Assembly: GCF_047496725.1 (NCBI RefSeq)
Contig: NC_132976.1
Span: forward strand, 3,766,001 to 3,830,000
Length of the DNA: 64,000 bases
Reading direction: 5' to 3'
DNA from: Anoplolepis gracilipes
Taxonomy: Eukaryota > Arthropoda > Insecta > Hymenoptera > Formicidae
Under the pieces are notes generated by a model. The model ran no database searches, was not told the DNA's origin, and worked only from the letters and a program-made list of their open reading frames with translations. The translations under genes and the position numbers were made by a program. Shown here piece by piece: positions 24,283-37,100 of this stretch (the stretch's first letter is position 1; every line of letters begins with the position of its first letter).

Positions 24283-27200
24283 TTAGTTTTGTAAACTTTG
24301 CCTGGCGAGAAGAACTGATATGTAGCCACTCGAAGTTTTTATTAACTGAAATTAACAATAATACATTCTGTGTGTCATTCTTGTTAGAATATACAATACA
24401 CATACAATAATTGTTTATTAATATTTTTAAAATATTATGTCGTCATATATATGTACATAATGTCCCATACAGAGCTATATCTTTAAAATAATTAGAGATA
24501 TAAAAAATGTTATAGAGCAAAATTTAATGATTTTAAACACTTTTATGTTACTTTATATATTTTTATGCATGAATGTGCAATTGTAATTGTCACCTTTTTT
24601 TAATGAAAGTTTATGTTCATATAGGTATATTCTGCAACTTTTCTTTCTCTACATAAAATTACTTAGAATGTTGCTTAAAAATTATTAGTTTAGAAATTAT
24701 TTTACTTTAAATTAATTTATTTAACTTTAAATCTGTACAAAATAAGACCGCATAATGTGAGAGACATTTAAAAGAATAGAAAAACAAATTAACAACATAC
24801 TAAAAAATATGAATACTAAAGTAAAATTTGAGAGGGATGCTTACGTTGCAAAACATTGACAGTGTCATAGGAAATATTTTTCCAGCTGTAATATGCAGGG
24901 GTTTGTTGGCCCGTATCATTATCAGGATCAGAGTTCTTGCTTTTTCCGGCTCCAATGTGTACCATTTGTAATCATACGCTGCGTAATATATGTTTTCGCA
25001 CTTTTCATAAATAATAATAAATAATACACGCGATCACATATCGCGTCTGCTCATTATCATCTGTTTCTTTTTTTGTTCTACATTTTCATTACTGTCATAT
25101 TAATTTACTTACTTGTGTTACCAAAATCTCGCCTACTACGCAAAACAAGCACATATGGCCGCTAGTGTTTAACACTGCAGATAAGAGAAATAACAAACGT
25201 GTCATTGACATTTCTTTTTTTTCCGTGAGTACCTACGCAATATCAGAAATAATAATACAAAGTATGGTATTATTTTGGTCAGATATTTAATTAATTATTG
25301 CATTACTTTTTTTATTAAACATTAAAAGAATATTCATATATCATTTCGAGTTTATAATTTGATGTTGATACAGAACATCTTTATTTCGAACCCTGATAAC
25401 TTTTTAATAAAAACTTTTCGGCTTTAATAAAGTATTAATTTATATGAATTTTTTTACCTACTCGACATTATGTAACACATTATATAAATTTTGTTCTGAT
25501 CTTTATGGATTCCGTGTATATAATAAAATAGTTTATATAAAATTTTTTTATAAAATAGATATCTCTTTATTTCTTCAGCTTCTGCCAAGGAGGGACTTGG
25601 TTGGTGGTTACAAAAATTTTCATTCATCCATCCATACCCGTTCATATCTTTTACAATAATTAAATCTAATATAATATATCATATAACATAAAACATAACA
25701 TCTGCAGCTTAACTTAACAGCTATCTAATCATAGTTATTAATATCTTTTCCTCTCCTCTTTTTTTTTCTTTCCACAGCCTTTTCAATATCTCTCCTTTCT
25801 CTTATACAATTCTTCGTTCCATATCTTAGCTAATTTTTCCTCTCCATTATTACTTAAATCACGAAACTAATCTTTAACTACACAACATTCTATTACATAG
25901 TGTTCCAAGTTGTCTTTGCCTGTTTTACTTTGAAGAATCTACACCATTTAGATTCTTCTTCTTTCAAATATTTAATATTTTCCCACATCTTATTTTAAGT
26001 AACCCAAGTACCTCATCTCCATATCTGTCTCTTTCTAAAATTTCCCTATTTAGATAACTTGGAATGCTAAAACTATTCTTCCTATTTCTTTATATTTCTT
26101 ATTGTATTTCGCATCTCTTATCCTAGCATTTTCTGTTTGCAATTGAACATCCTTTTTCCTCTCCCTAATCTTTTTATCTATGTTTATCCCATTATTTCTC
26201 ATATTTTCTATAGCCATTAAACCCCACCCTAAATTATTATAATATCTTACTTTTTCCTGACTATATAACTTTTTCTCCTTCATGTTTTTCTTTTCTATCC
26301 AGCAAAATTTAACTAGTCTATCCTCTTCCTTTTCCCTTATCTTTTCTTCAAATCTTTTTGCTCTTATATCCCATTCTATTTTTAGTTTATCTAATTCTAA
26401 TTCTCTTTGAATTAAGTACCTTGGTATGCAGAAATCTAATCTAAATATTTATCTCATATAATCTAACATAATCTTTTCTAATTTCTTTTTTTCTTGGCAT
26501 CCTCATATTTCAATCCCGTAAGACATTACACTTTGTAAATATCTATATAGCATCCATCTTCTGCCGAAATCATCTTTACAAATTCTTTTGCCTAATCCCC
26601 AAACTTTATCTACCGCTATTTTACCTTTCCGATATAATTCTTTGATGTGTTCATTATAATTTCCTTTCCTATTAAATATGAATCCTAAATATTTAAAATT
26701 TCTCTACCTCTTCAATCCTCTCTTTTCTCCATTTCCATATTCTCCTCTCTTTTTTCCTGTCATTATTAAATACTAGAATTTTCGTTGTATCTGTACCTAA
26801 TATCATATCCCTACTTTCCCAGAATCTTTTAAGCGTTCCCACTATGTTTACCAGTGCTTTCCTATTTTTTGCTAATTTTATATAAAATAGGTTATATAAC
26901 AATATTTTAAACATAATGTGCTATTAGAAATAAAAATTTGAAGAAACGTTGGAGATATTATTTTATGCTTAATAGAAAAATTTTTAATAAAAAAATGTAA
27001 TTAAAACTTACTTTTTCTGAGATTTTACGTTTTGCAACTGGACTTGTATTCTACAAAGTTTCTAAAACACTAGTTCGTCTTTTTTATGTTGCAATTTATT
27101 ATTTTATCTGAGAGAAACAGACTAGAATTTTTATTCTTACGTCTTACCGTGACGATTAAAAATCCTTGTAAACAGAATAGAGTGCCAAAATAAAGCAGCA

Positions 27201-29223
27201 ATGTAAATAGCAAAAAAGTGAATGTATCTTCAATAATGTTGTAATATCTGAAAGAAGAATATATAGATTAGAGATCTCATGAAAAATATATAAGAAGATG
27301 AACACATTAAATTCTATAATTTGCGCTGCTATTAAAATTCAACACAAAACTTGATTAGCCGTATATGATCCACGACGATGAAGGTGAGATCATCGTAAAA
27401 TGTTTTGCGTTGTCTCATGTTGATCAATCGTCCTTTCAAATTTTCCATTTGACCGCACAAGTGGAATACCAGTAATCCGAGTAGATTACCCACGCCGGTG
27501 TAAGATAGAGCTGAGATTATTAGTAGCAAAACTTGTGCCATGAAAGTGAGCTCGTAGTACGGACTCTGATCTTTGTCATAAAGATAATATGTTTGCAGCG
27601 GCAGGATTTTGACCGGATCGGTGATATTCGTTATGTATCTCAACGATAATCCGAACCAAGGTGGAAACACGAATAAACAGATTCCTATAGTCATAAAGAT
27701 GTATCCGAAGATGAGGATGGCTCGCGCTCTTCGTGCATATTTTATCATCACACGCTGCTCTTTCTCGCTCTTGGCTTTCAGCCAATCGTTGCTGATCATA
27801 TTCAACGCCAGGATAAGATCTTTAACAACATTGGAAATTATATTCTAGTTTTAAAACTTTATTAAAAAATCTATAACCGAATAAGCATACAAAAAGTGCC
27901 CCCGACGAATTTTCAAATAATACTTGGCTTGTTATTTTCTCATGGTAAAAAAAATTTCTCAAAATTTCAACTTCTTAACTTTATTACTTCCTGAGTTATC
28001 GAGAAAAATATCATTTTTAGTTTTTAATTTTCTTTTCTGTAAATATTTAAGATGATCCCATATCCATTTTTTTTGAATACTATCAATGAGAAACACAAAA
28101 AAAATATTTTTTAATAATTTTAATAAAAACTCGATTTTTTAGAAAAGATAAAAATTAGGAAATGGCCTTTTTAACATGTGTTTTTTTCGAGGTTCAAATT
28201 CATCAAACATTTAGAGAAAATTTTTTTCGTATGTCTCAATACTCTCAAATTTTTTCAATTTTTTTTGAGTTGGTGCAACACGGTGAAAAAAAAATAAAAG
28301 TCTATCAAGGACATGACAGGCCAAATGTTTTTTGTGAAAACTCCTTGAAGATACTTTTAATATGCTTCGCTGGCTATAGCCTTTCTCTAAAATAAACGTC
28401 TACGATATCTTTTGCTAGAAGTTGTTTATATTATATTTTTCTTTTACATTGTGTTATTTATACAGCATAATTAAAAATATAGCGACAAATGACGAAAAAT
28501 ATTTAATAATATAAGTAAGGTTCTTGTTGACATGTACTATATTTTGAAATATTTACACATCACATCATGTCGATCAAATTTACGTTCGGGTTAACGATGT
28601 CACGAATAAAAATCGTTTTCGATAGTAAGAAAAGTCGATTATTTTAATTAAATCTCCAAATAGTCATTACCAGATTTTTTCCATTGTATGATCACTAGCT
28701 TTATTGCCGATGTCAATAACGGTAAACTGAATTGCAGATTGTCGATTAACGCTAACATGTCACCCCATGTTCTCACTAGCGAATGTATCGAGGGAATCAC
28801 ACCGACGAAGGCGATCACGAGAAAACTGAATATCATGCGTAAATCCGATAAAAATTTATCGTAGGCGTTTCTATAAGCTCTAGGCCATATGCCGACGATG
28901 TTTAGCGTGACACGATTGAGCTTAGTTTCCCATTCGAAATCTATATAAATGAATTTAATCTCATTATACGCGTGAATCACGTTATGTTTGTAGATAAGGC
29001 AATTGTATAATATCAAAAAAGTATTTTATATGTGTTAATTGTTTTCAGAATTATTTAAATTTATTAATTTATATATTTTTTATTTCTAACACAATTTTTT
29101 TTAGATTATTTTATATATATGTATACATATGTTTCAATATGCCATGCAGAAGCATGTATTTTAGTTCGCGGAAGCACTAATGTTATTTTTGCAAAGACCT
29201 TTTCTTTTGATGACAGTATCCAT
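24283..29223 (-). CDS. Odorant receptor OR-5, complete, 400 residues
   Basis: Insect OR. Exons on the minus strand: 29199-29223, 28671-28940, 27351-27819, 27148-27247, 25113-25232, 24845-25000 and 24283-24345 (1203 nt). It starts MDTVIKRK-D and continues FEWETKLNRVTLNIVGIWP. Exon 3 has NDWLKAKSEKEQ and LLVFHLCGQMENLKGRLINM. Exon 6 has GKIFPMTLSMFCN, and exon 7 LIKTSSGYISVLLARQSLQN. Exon 3 differs from OR-6 at only five residues, so this pair is the youngest complete duplication visible. Intron 3 is stretched to about 1.9 kb by a truncated LINE, and intron 2 carries the inverted-repeat element. No lesion was found. Confidence 0.92.
25561..26880 (-). mobile_element. 5'-truncated non-LTR retrotransposon, OR-5 intron copy
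   Basis: On the minus strand this matches the 251-codon LINE reading frame found intact at 32953-33708, but the frame is broken here by stops and frameshifts. It is flanked by TATAAAATAGGT-type target duplications (25549-25560, one base changed, and 26881-26892). It covers the region after the polymerase palm and the 3' end. It lies in intron 3 of OR-5. Confidence 0.8.
27871..28379. mobile_element. Inverted-repeat element in intron 2 of OR-5
   Basis: Homologue of 20883-21389, with ends CTATAACCGAATAAGCATAC and CTGGCTATAG. It inserted before duplication of OR-4, OR-5 and OR-6. Confidence 0.7.
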
Positions 29224-29479
29224 ACTAATTGTAAGATACAACTAAAACTTATGACGTTTTTCTTTCCGTGCAAGAAAATATTTTGTAAACTTTGAGGAAC
29301 GATATCTGTTTTGCATCGAAGTTGTTAAACTTGATCGTAGGTCGTTTTGCAAGATGTAGCAATTTTAGTAAATATTGCATGTGTCATAATTGTTAGGTGC
29401 TCATTCTTATAACAGAATGAAAGTAGAGAGGCTGAAATAAATAGAACATGACACATGGCAGGGCCGCAATATGTCAATG

Positions 29480-30202
29480 TTACAGCAATTATGTTGTATT
29501 TTTGTTTAATAATGTTTTTAATTATTTCAACACATCAACACAATAATTATAATTGAATTTGCTATAACAAATATATTATTCTGTATTAAATATAAACTTA
29601 ATTATATTAATTAGTGAGAAAATATAATTTAATTATAGAAAAATATTTCCAGAATTCTTAATTATAATATTTTTTTGTGTTTTCAAAGTATAATTATAAT
29701 TATTAAATTTTTCAAAATATTAGCAAAATTATTTTGAGTGTTAATTTTTTTTGAGAGTTCTCTCACGCAATTCTTTCTCGTCTATAGAAATCAATGTACG
29801 TCCCTGTTCTTTACGTATTTCTAGTTTATAAAGTTTGAAATTATACGTCCCATGTAATATCCCATAATAAAGTGGTTTTCACATTAGGGTGGCAGCGCGC
29901 TTTAAAATTTTAATGAGATCTTCTCTCTCTTTCTCATATCATATCCCTTTTATTCGAACAATGGTGAAGCATGCGCGTTTGACATATACATTCCAGTGCT
30001 CGTGTTAGAGATCTTTCGGCTTCCCATGCGTGCAGTATAAAACGACACTATAGACGATACATTTGTAGGCATACGTTATAGCCTTATTTTGGTGACAAGT
30101 ATTTTACATTGTGTTGCACTGGCATATATATAGCTAAAGTTTTGTAAATGATATTTTCTTGTGTTAACAAGGTGATTAATGCTATATGCAAATAGAGTTA
30201 TA
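29480..30202 (-). promoter_or_regulatory. Conserved OR upstream block, unit 5
   Basis: Very similar to unit 4's block. The GAAGCATGCGCGTTTGACAT core is at about 29966-29985, and a TATA-like word lies downstream at 29406-29413. Confidence 0.4.
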
Positions 30203-30435
30203 ACTATAGACCTAAAGTAATAGACTGCGCAATGCAATTCAAAAGTGAGTTCTAGTGTGGAAAAAGGACAGTACGAATTTGCGGTCAATATCTGTTTTCT
30301 TTAGTTAACATCAAAACATATGATAGATGGAGACAGAAATAATTCGCGGCCACTTGCTATCTCGCTCTTTTTGTGGAGTCAGTCTCACCTACGGCTAAAA
30401 TAGGGATAGCGCAATCTATACTTTAGGTCTATGGT
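30203..30435. mobile_element. 233-bp MITE, unit 5
   Basis: Third copy of the ACTATAGACCTAAAGTA-ended element. Units 1, 2 and 6 lack it. Confidence 0.75.
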
Positions 30436-31168
30436 TATAATACGTAGATTTTTATTGTTAAGGGTAGTGTTACATTCGTGAGATGAAGAACGTTTGTGTT
30501 GTAGAAAATAATGTTGCACTTTTGTAACTTTGTAAATTACTTAATGCAATGGGGATTCGGGAAGAATTATACAAGCCAAACTCTCTGGACAACCCAAACG
30601 AAGAACTGAATTTATGAATGTTTATAGATGGTGAGAATTTTGATTTTCGGAAATATTAGCGGGATTATTGTTTAATTTCTTCTGTTATTGATACAATAAA
30701 GAATTGCTTTGCAAAACAGATGCTTATTTGTTAGTAAATAGCAGTTAAGCTGTCGCTAAATTTGTTCATCAGTGACACAGTACGGTCATTCCTGCCGTTA
30801 GACACATGTATCGTATATCACTAATAGTATATAAGAACAAGACTTTATTAATTTATTAGTTTAATTTCCATTTATATATGTTATACTTGTTAATATTATG
30901 TGTATCATATGTGATTTAAAAAAATTAAAAAAGCTTCATTTTTAGAGAAAATATTTTAATATGACAACTTTTTCCGATAAAAATAACATTATATATGTAT
31001 TTTGAGTTTTTATTATAATCTTATATATGTAATAGACTACATATTATATTACATGCTTACAGCATGTATCACGTTACATTATGTTTCTCTTTCTACTATG
31101 TTGAATATATATACTCTCTCTACTTATTTAAATATATAATAATCTATGACTTTTTTGCATACTTTGAA

Positions 31169-34100
31169 TTAGTTTTGTAAACCTTGCCTAGCGAGAAGAA
31201 CTGATATGTAGCCGCTCGAAGTTTTTATTAACTGAAATTTACAAAGAATATATTTATTTTATAACATATTGCATGTGTCATTATTGTTAGAATATACAAT
31301 ACACATACAATAAGTGTTTATTAATATATTTAAAATATTATGTCGTCATATATATGTACATAATGTCCCGTACAGAGCTATATTTTTAAAATAATTAGAG
31401 ATATAAAAAAATGTTATAGAGCAAAATTTAATGATTTTAAACACTTTTATGTTACTTTATATATTTTTATGCATGAATGTGCAATTGCAATTGTCATTTT
31501 TGTATAATGGAACTCTATGTTCATATAGATATATTGTGCAACTTTTCTTTTTCTACATAAAATTACTAGCATGTTGCTTAAAAATTATTAATTTAGAAAT
31601 TATTTTACTTTAAATTAATTTATTTAACTTTAAATCTGTACAAAATAAGACCGTATAATGTTAGAAACATCCAAAAGAACAGAAAAACAAAGTAACAACA
31701 TACTAAAAAATATGAATACTAAAGTAAAATTTAAAAAGGGATGCTTACGTTGCAAAACATTGACATTGTCATAGGAAATATTTTTCCAGCTGTAATATGC
31801 AGGGGTTTGTTGGCCCGTATCATTATCAGGATCAGAGTTCTTGCTTTTTCCGGCTCCAATGTGTACCATTTGTAATCATACGCTGCGTAATATATGTTTT
31901 CGCACTTTTCATAAATAATAATAGATAATACATGCAATCACATATCGCGTCTGCTCATTATCATCTGTTTCTTTTTTTGCTCTACATTTTCATTACTGTC
32001 ATATTAATTTACTTACTTGTGTTACCAAAATCTCGCCTACTACGCAATACAAGCACATATGGCCGCTAGTGTTTAACACTGCAGATAAAAGAAATAACAA
32101 ACGTATCATTGACATTTCTCTTCCTTCCGTGAGTACCTACGCAATATCAGAAATAATAATACAAAGTATGGTATTATTTTGGTCAGATATTTAATTAATT
32201 ATTGCATTACTTTTTTCATTAAACATTAAAAGAATATTCATATATCATTTCAAGTTTATAATTTGATGTTACAGAACATCTTTATTTCGAAACTTGATAA
32301 CTTTTTAATAAAGACTTTTCGGCTTTAATAAAGTATTAATTTATATGAATTTTTTTACCTACTCGACATTATGTAACACATTATATAAATTTTGTTCTGA
32401 TCTTTATGGATTCCGTGTATATAATAAAATAGTTTATATAAAATTTTTTTATAAAATAGGTATCTCTTTATTTCTTCAGCTTATGCCAAGGAGGGACTTG
32501 TGTGTGGTTGGTGGTTACAAAAATTTTCATTCATCCATCCATACCCGTTCATATCTTTTACAATAATTAAATCTAATATAATATATCATATAACATAAAA
32601 CATAACATCTGCAGCTTAACTTAACAGCTATCTAATCATAGTTATTTATATCTTTTTCTTTCCTCTTTTCTTTTTCTTTCCACAGTTTTTTCAATATCTC
32701 TCCTTTCTCTTATACAATTCTTCGTTTCATATCTTAGCTAATATTTCCTCTCCATTATTACTTAAATCACGAAACTAATCTTTAACTACACAACATTCTA
32801 TTACATAGTGTTCCAAGTTGTCTTTGCCTGTTTTACAGAATCTACACCATTTAAATTCTTCTTCTTTCAAATATTTAATATTTTCCCACATCTTATTTTA
32901 AGTAACCCAAGTACCTTATCTCCATATCTGTCTCTTTCTAAAATTTCCCTATTTAGATAACTTGGAATGCTAAAACTATTCTTCCTATTTCTTTATATTT
33001 CTTATTGTATTTCGCATCTCTTATCCTAGCATTTTCTGTTTGCAATTGAACATCCTTTTTCCTCTTTTTAATCTTTTCATCTATGTTTATCCTATTATTT
33101 CTCATATTTTCTATAGCCATTAAACCCCACCGTAAATTATTATAATATCTTTCTCTTTCCTGACTATATAACTTTTTCTCCTTCATGTTTTTCTTTTCTA
33201 TCCAGCAAAATTTAACTAGTCTATCCTCTTCCTTTTCCCTTATCTTTTCCTCAAATCTTTTTGCTCTTATATCCCATTCTATTTTTAGTTCATCTAATCC
33301 TAATTCTCTTTGAATTAAGTACCTTGATATGCAGAAATCTAATTTAAATATCCATTTCATATAATCTAACATAATCTTTTCTAATTCCTTTTTTTCTTGG
33401 CATCCCCATATTTGAACTCCGTAAGACATTACACTTTGTAAATATCTATATAGCATCCATCTTCTGCTGAAATCATCTTTACAAATTCTTTCGCCTAAAT
33501 TCCAAAGTTTACCTACCGCTATTTTATCTTTCCGATATAATTCTTTGATGTATTCATTATATGTTCCTTTCCTATTAAATATGAATCCTAAATATTTAAA
33601 ATTCTCTACCTCTTCAATCCTCTTTTTTCTCCATTTCCATATTCTTCTCTCTTTTTTCCTGTCATTATTAAATACTAGAATTTTTGTTTTATCTGTACCT
33701 AATATCACCTACTTTCCCAGAATCTTTTAAGCGTTTCTATCATGTTTACCAGTGCTTTCCTATTTTTTGCTAATTTTATATAAAATAGGTTATATAACAA
33801 TATTTCAAACATAATGTGCTATTAGAAATAAAAATTTGAAGAAACGTTGAATATATTATTTTATGCTTAATAGAAAAATTTTTAATATAAAATGTAATTA
33901 AAATTTACTTTCTCTGAGATTTTACGTTTTGCAACTGGACTTGTATTCTACAAAGTCTTTAAAACACTAGTTTGTCTTTTTTATGTTGCAATTTATTATT
34001 TTATCTGAGAGAAACAGACTAGAATTTTTACTCTTACGACTTACCGTGACGATGAAAAATCCATATAGACAGAATAGAGTGCCAAAATAAAGCAGCAATG

Positions 34101-37100
34101 TAAATAGCAAAAAAGTGAATGTATTTTCAATAATGTTGAAATATCTGAAAGAGGAATATATGGATTAGATGATCTATCAAATCTAGTGAATATCTGAGAT
34201 CTCATGAAAGATGTGTAAAAAGATGAACACATTAAATTCTATAACTTGCGCTGCTACTAAAATTCAACACGAAACTTGATTAGCCGTATATGATCCATGA
34301 CGATGAAAGTGAGATCATCGTAAAATGTTTTGCGTTGTCTCATGTTGATCAATCGTCCTTTCAAATTTTCCATTTGACCGCACAAGTGGAATACCAGTAG
34401 TCCGAGTAGATTACCCACGCCGGTGTAAGATAGAGCTGAGATTATTAGTAGCAAAACTTGTGCCATGAAAGTGAGCTCGTAGTACGGACTCTGATCTTTG
34501 TCATAAAGATAATATGTTTGCAGCGGCAGGATTTTGACCGGATCGGTGATATTCGTTACGTATCTCAACGATAATCCGAAGCAAGGTGGAAACACGAATA
34601 AACAGATTGCTATAGTCATAAGGATGTATCCGAAGATGAGGATGGCTCGCGCTCTTCGTGCATATTTTATCATCACACGCTGCTCTTTCTCGCTCTTGGC
34701 TTTCAGCCAATCGTTGCTGATCATATTCAACGCCAGGATAAGATCTTTAACAACATTGGAAATTATATTCTAGTTTCAAAACTTTATTAAAAAAACTATA
34801 ACCGGATAAACATACAAAAAGTGCCCCCGACGAAGTTTCAAATAATACTTGGCCTGCCATTTTCTCATTGTAAAAAAAATTCTTCAAAATTTTAGCTTCT
34901 AACTTTATTATTTCCCGAGTTATCGAGAAAAATGTCATTTTAAATTTTTAATTTTCTTTTCTGTAAATATTTGAGATGATCCCATATCGAATTGTTTCTA
35001 AATACTTATCAACGAAAAACACAAAAAAAATTTTTTTTCATTAATCTTAATAAAAACTCGATTTTTTTAAAAAGATAAAAATTAAGAAATGGCCTATTTA
35101 ACATGTTTTTCCGAGGTTTAAAATCATCAAACATTTAGAAAATATTTTTCTTGTATGTTTCAATACTCAATTTTTTCAATTTTTTTGAGTTGATGTAACA
35201 TGAAAAAAATGGATAATCTTTTTTTTAATTATTTTTTGATAATAGAACGGATACTTATTTATTTTTTTGCAATAATTATAATAGTAATTGTAATAATTGT
35301 AATAATTATAATTATACTGCAAGATAGAAATATTTTTTATGCAAAAACAATTTAAAAGCCATACAAAAAAAAAAAAGAAAAAAAAATAGAAAAAAAAGAG
35401 CCGAATAAGTTGGATTGTTTTATATATATATAATTTATACAACTAACATGTGATAAATATGTACATCGGTTCTGAGGCAGTGATCCTTTTAATCATGCGA
35501 ATCCGATCACGGATTTTATGTTAACACATGTCTTACGCCTTTATTATGCGATGTTTTATCATTAATTTTGTTTTTATTTATAATTCATTTATTTAATTTA
35601 TATATTATGCTGAAGAGGATTCATAACATGAATCGAAACGTTCAAATCTTTATTGTAATTTCCGTCATTCTATAGAATGTTACTAATGTACTTAATGTCA
35701 ATACAATTGCAACATCATCTATATATAAAAAACTTACAATTTTATATTCACATCTCCTCGCTCCTGTTGCCTCTTTATTATTTACTAATTTAAAAGTTTG
35801 TTTAAAAGAAACATGATAAGTTATATTCGGCGATGTGAGTCCATGCGCGGATGTTGATGCGTAAAGAAACTGCGTAAAGAAATTAATTCTTTTCACGAAA
35901 GAATTTTTAATTAATACCCAGAGCACATATTTTCTAGATTCTCATTTTTGAGACCTCTAAAAAACCCGCTCTATAACCCCCCAAAGAGATGTAGACGAGA
36001 AAAAATATCGGGGCAAAGTCGCTGAATCGGGAATTGAACCCGAGTCTTTCGCTTGCCAGGCGACTGCTCTTACCACTGAGCTATTCAGCCCCACACCGAT
36101 ACTTCACTCGTCTATTTATTTATATAAACCTCCTGATAGATAAATCGAAGACCGCGATTTTTCAGCCCCGCGTGATTTCAAATGATTTGAAATTATATTC
36201 GGCTCCAATATTTACAAACATGATAAGTTATACTCGGCGATGTGAGCCTATGCACGGTCTTCGATTTATCTATCAGGAGGTTTATATAAACAAATAGACG
36301 AGTGAAGTATCGGTGTGAGGCTGAATAGCTCAGTGGTAAGAGCAGTCGCCCGGCAAGCGAAAGACTCGGGTTCAATTCCCGATTCAGCGACTTCGCCCCG
36401 ATATTTTTTCTCGTCTACACCTCTTTGGGGGGTTGTAGAGCGGGTTTTTTAGGAGTCTCAAAAATAAGAATCTAGAAAAATATGTAACTCTGGGTATTAA
36501 TTAAAAATTCTTTCGTGAAAAGAATTAATTTCTTTACGCAGTTTCTTTACGCATCAACATCGGCGCATGGGCTCACATCGCCGAGTATAACTTATCATGT
36601 TTGTTTTATCATTAATTTCGTTTTTATTTCTAATTCATTTATTTAATTTATATATTATACTGAAGAGGATTCAAAACATGAATCGAAACGTTCAAATCTT
36701 TATTGTAATTTCCGTCATTCTATAGAATGTTACTAATGTACTTAATATCAATACAATTGCGACATATCATCTATATATAAAACTTATAATTTTATATTCA
36801 CATCTCCTCGCTCCTGTTGCCTCTTTATTATTTACTAATTAAAAGTTTGTTTAAAAGATGTATTTGTGAAAATTAGAAGTGAGTTTTATTCGAGATTAAT
36901 AAAAAAATATTTTTTTCTGTTTTTTGTTGATAATTATTCAGAAAAAATTCATATGAGATTATCTCAAATATTTACAGAAAAGAAAAATAAAAACTGAAAA
37001 TGACGTTTTTCTCGATAACTCAGGAAATAATAGAGTTAGGGAGCTGGAATTTTGAGGGAATTTTTTTTTACAGTGAGGACATGAGAGGCCAAATGTTTTT

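Larger units (their letters stand above)
35552..36858. mobile_element. Compound direct-plus-inverted repeat structure (retrozyme- or Penelope-like)
   Basis: Direct repeats 35552-35809 and 36602-36858 flank an inverted repeat with arms 35811-36154 and 36255-36600 and a 100-bp loop. The loop carries a third copy (36218-36257) of the arm's outer tip, ACATGATAAGTTATA. Each direct repeat has a hammerhead-ribozyme-like core and each inverted arm a tRNA-like sequence. No protein frame is present, so the element is non-autonomous. Direct repeats with such cores are known from Penelope-like elements and retrozymes. Assignment here is inference. Confidence 0.6.

Noticed and set aside
35176..35442. Asn/Tyr/Phe-rich frame
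   Set aside because: Low-complexity AT-rich DNA inside the OR-6 intron.
36019..36390. Calling the two tRNA-like sequences a functional tRNA-Ala pair
   Set aside because: GGC is not a normal eukaryotic Ala anticodon, one copy lacks T33, and both sit in the arms of a palindromic repeat.
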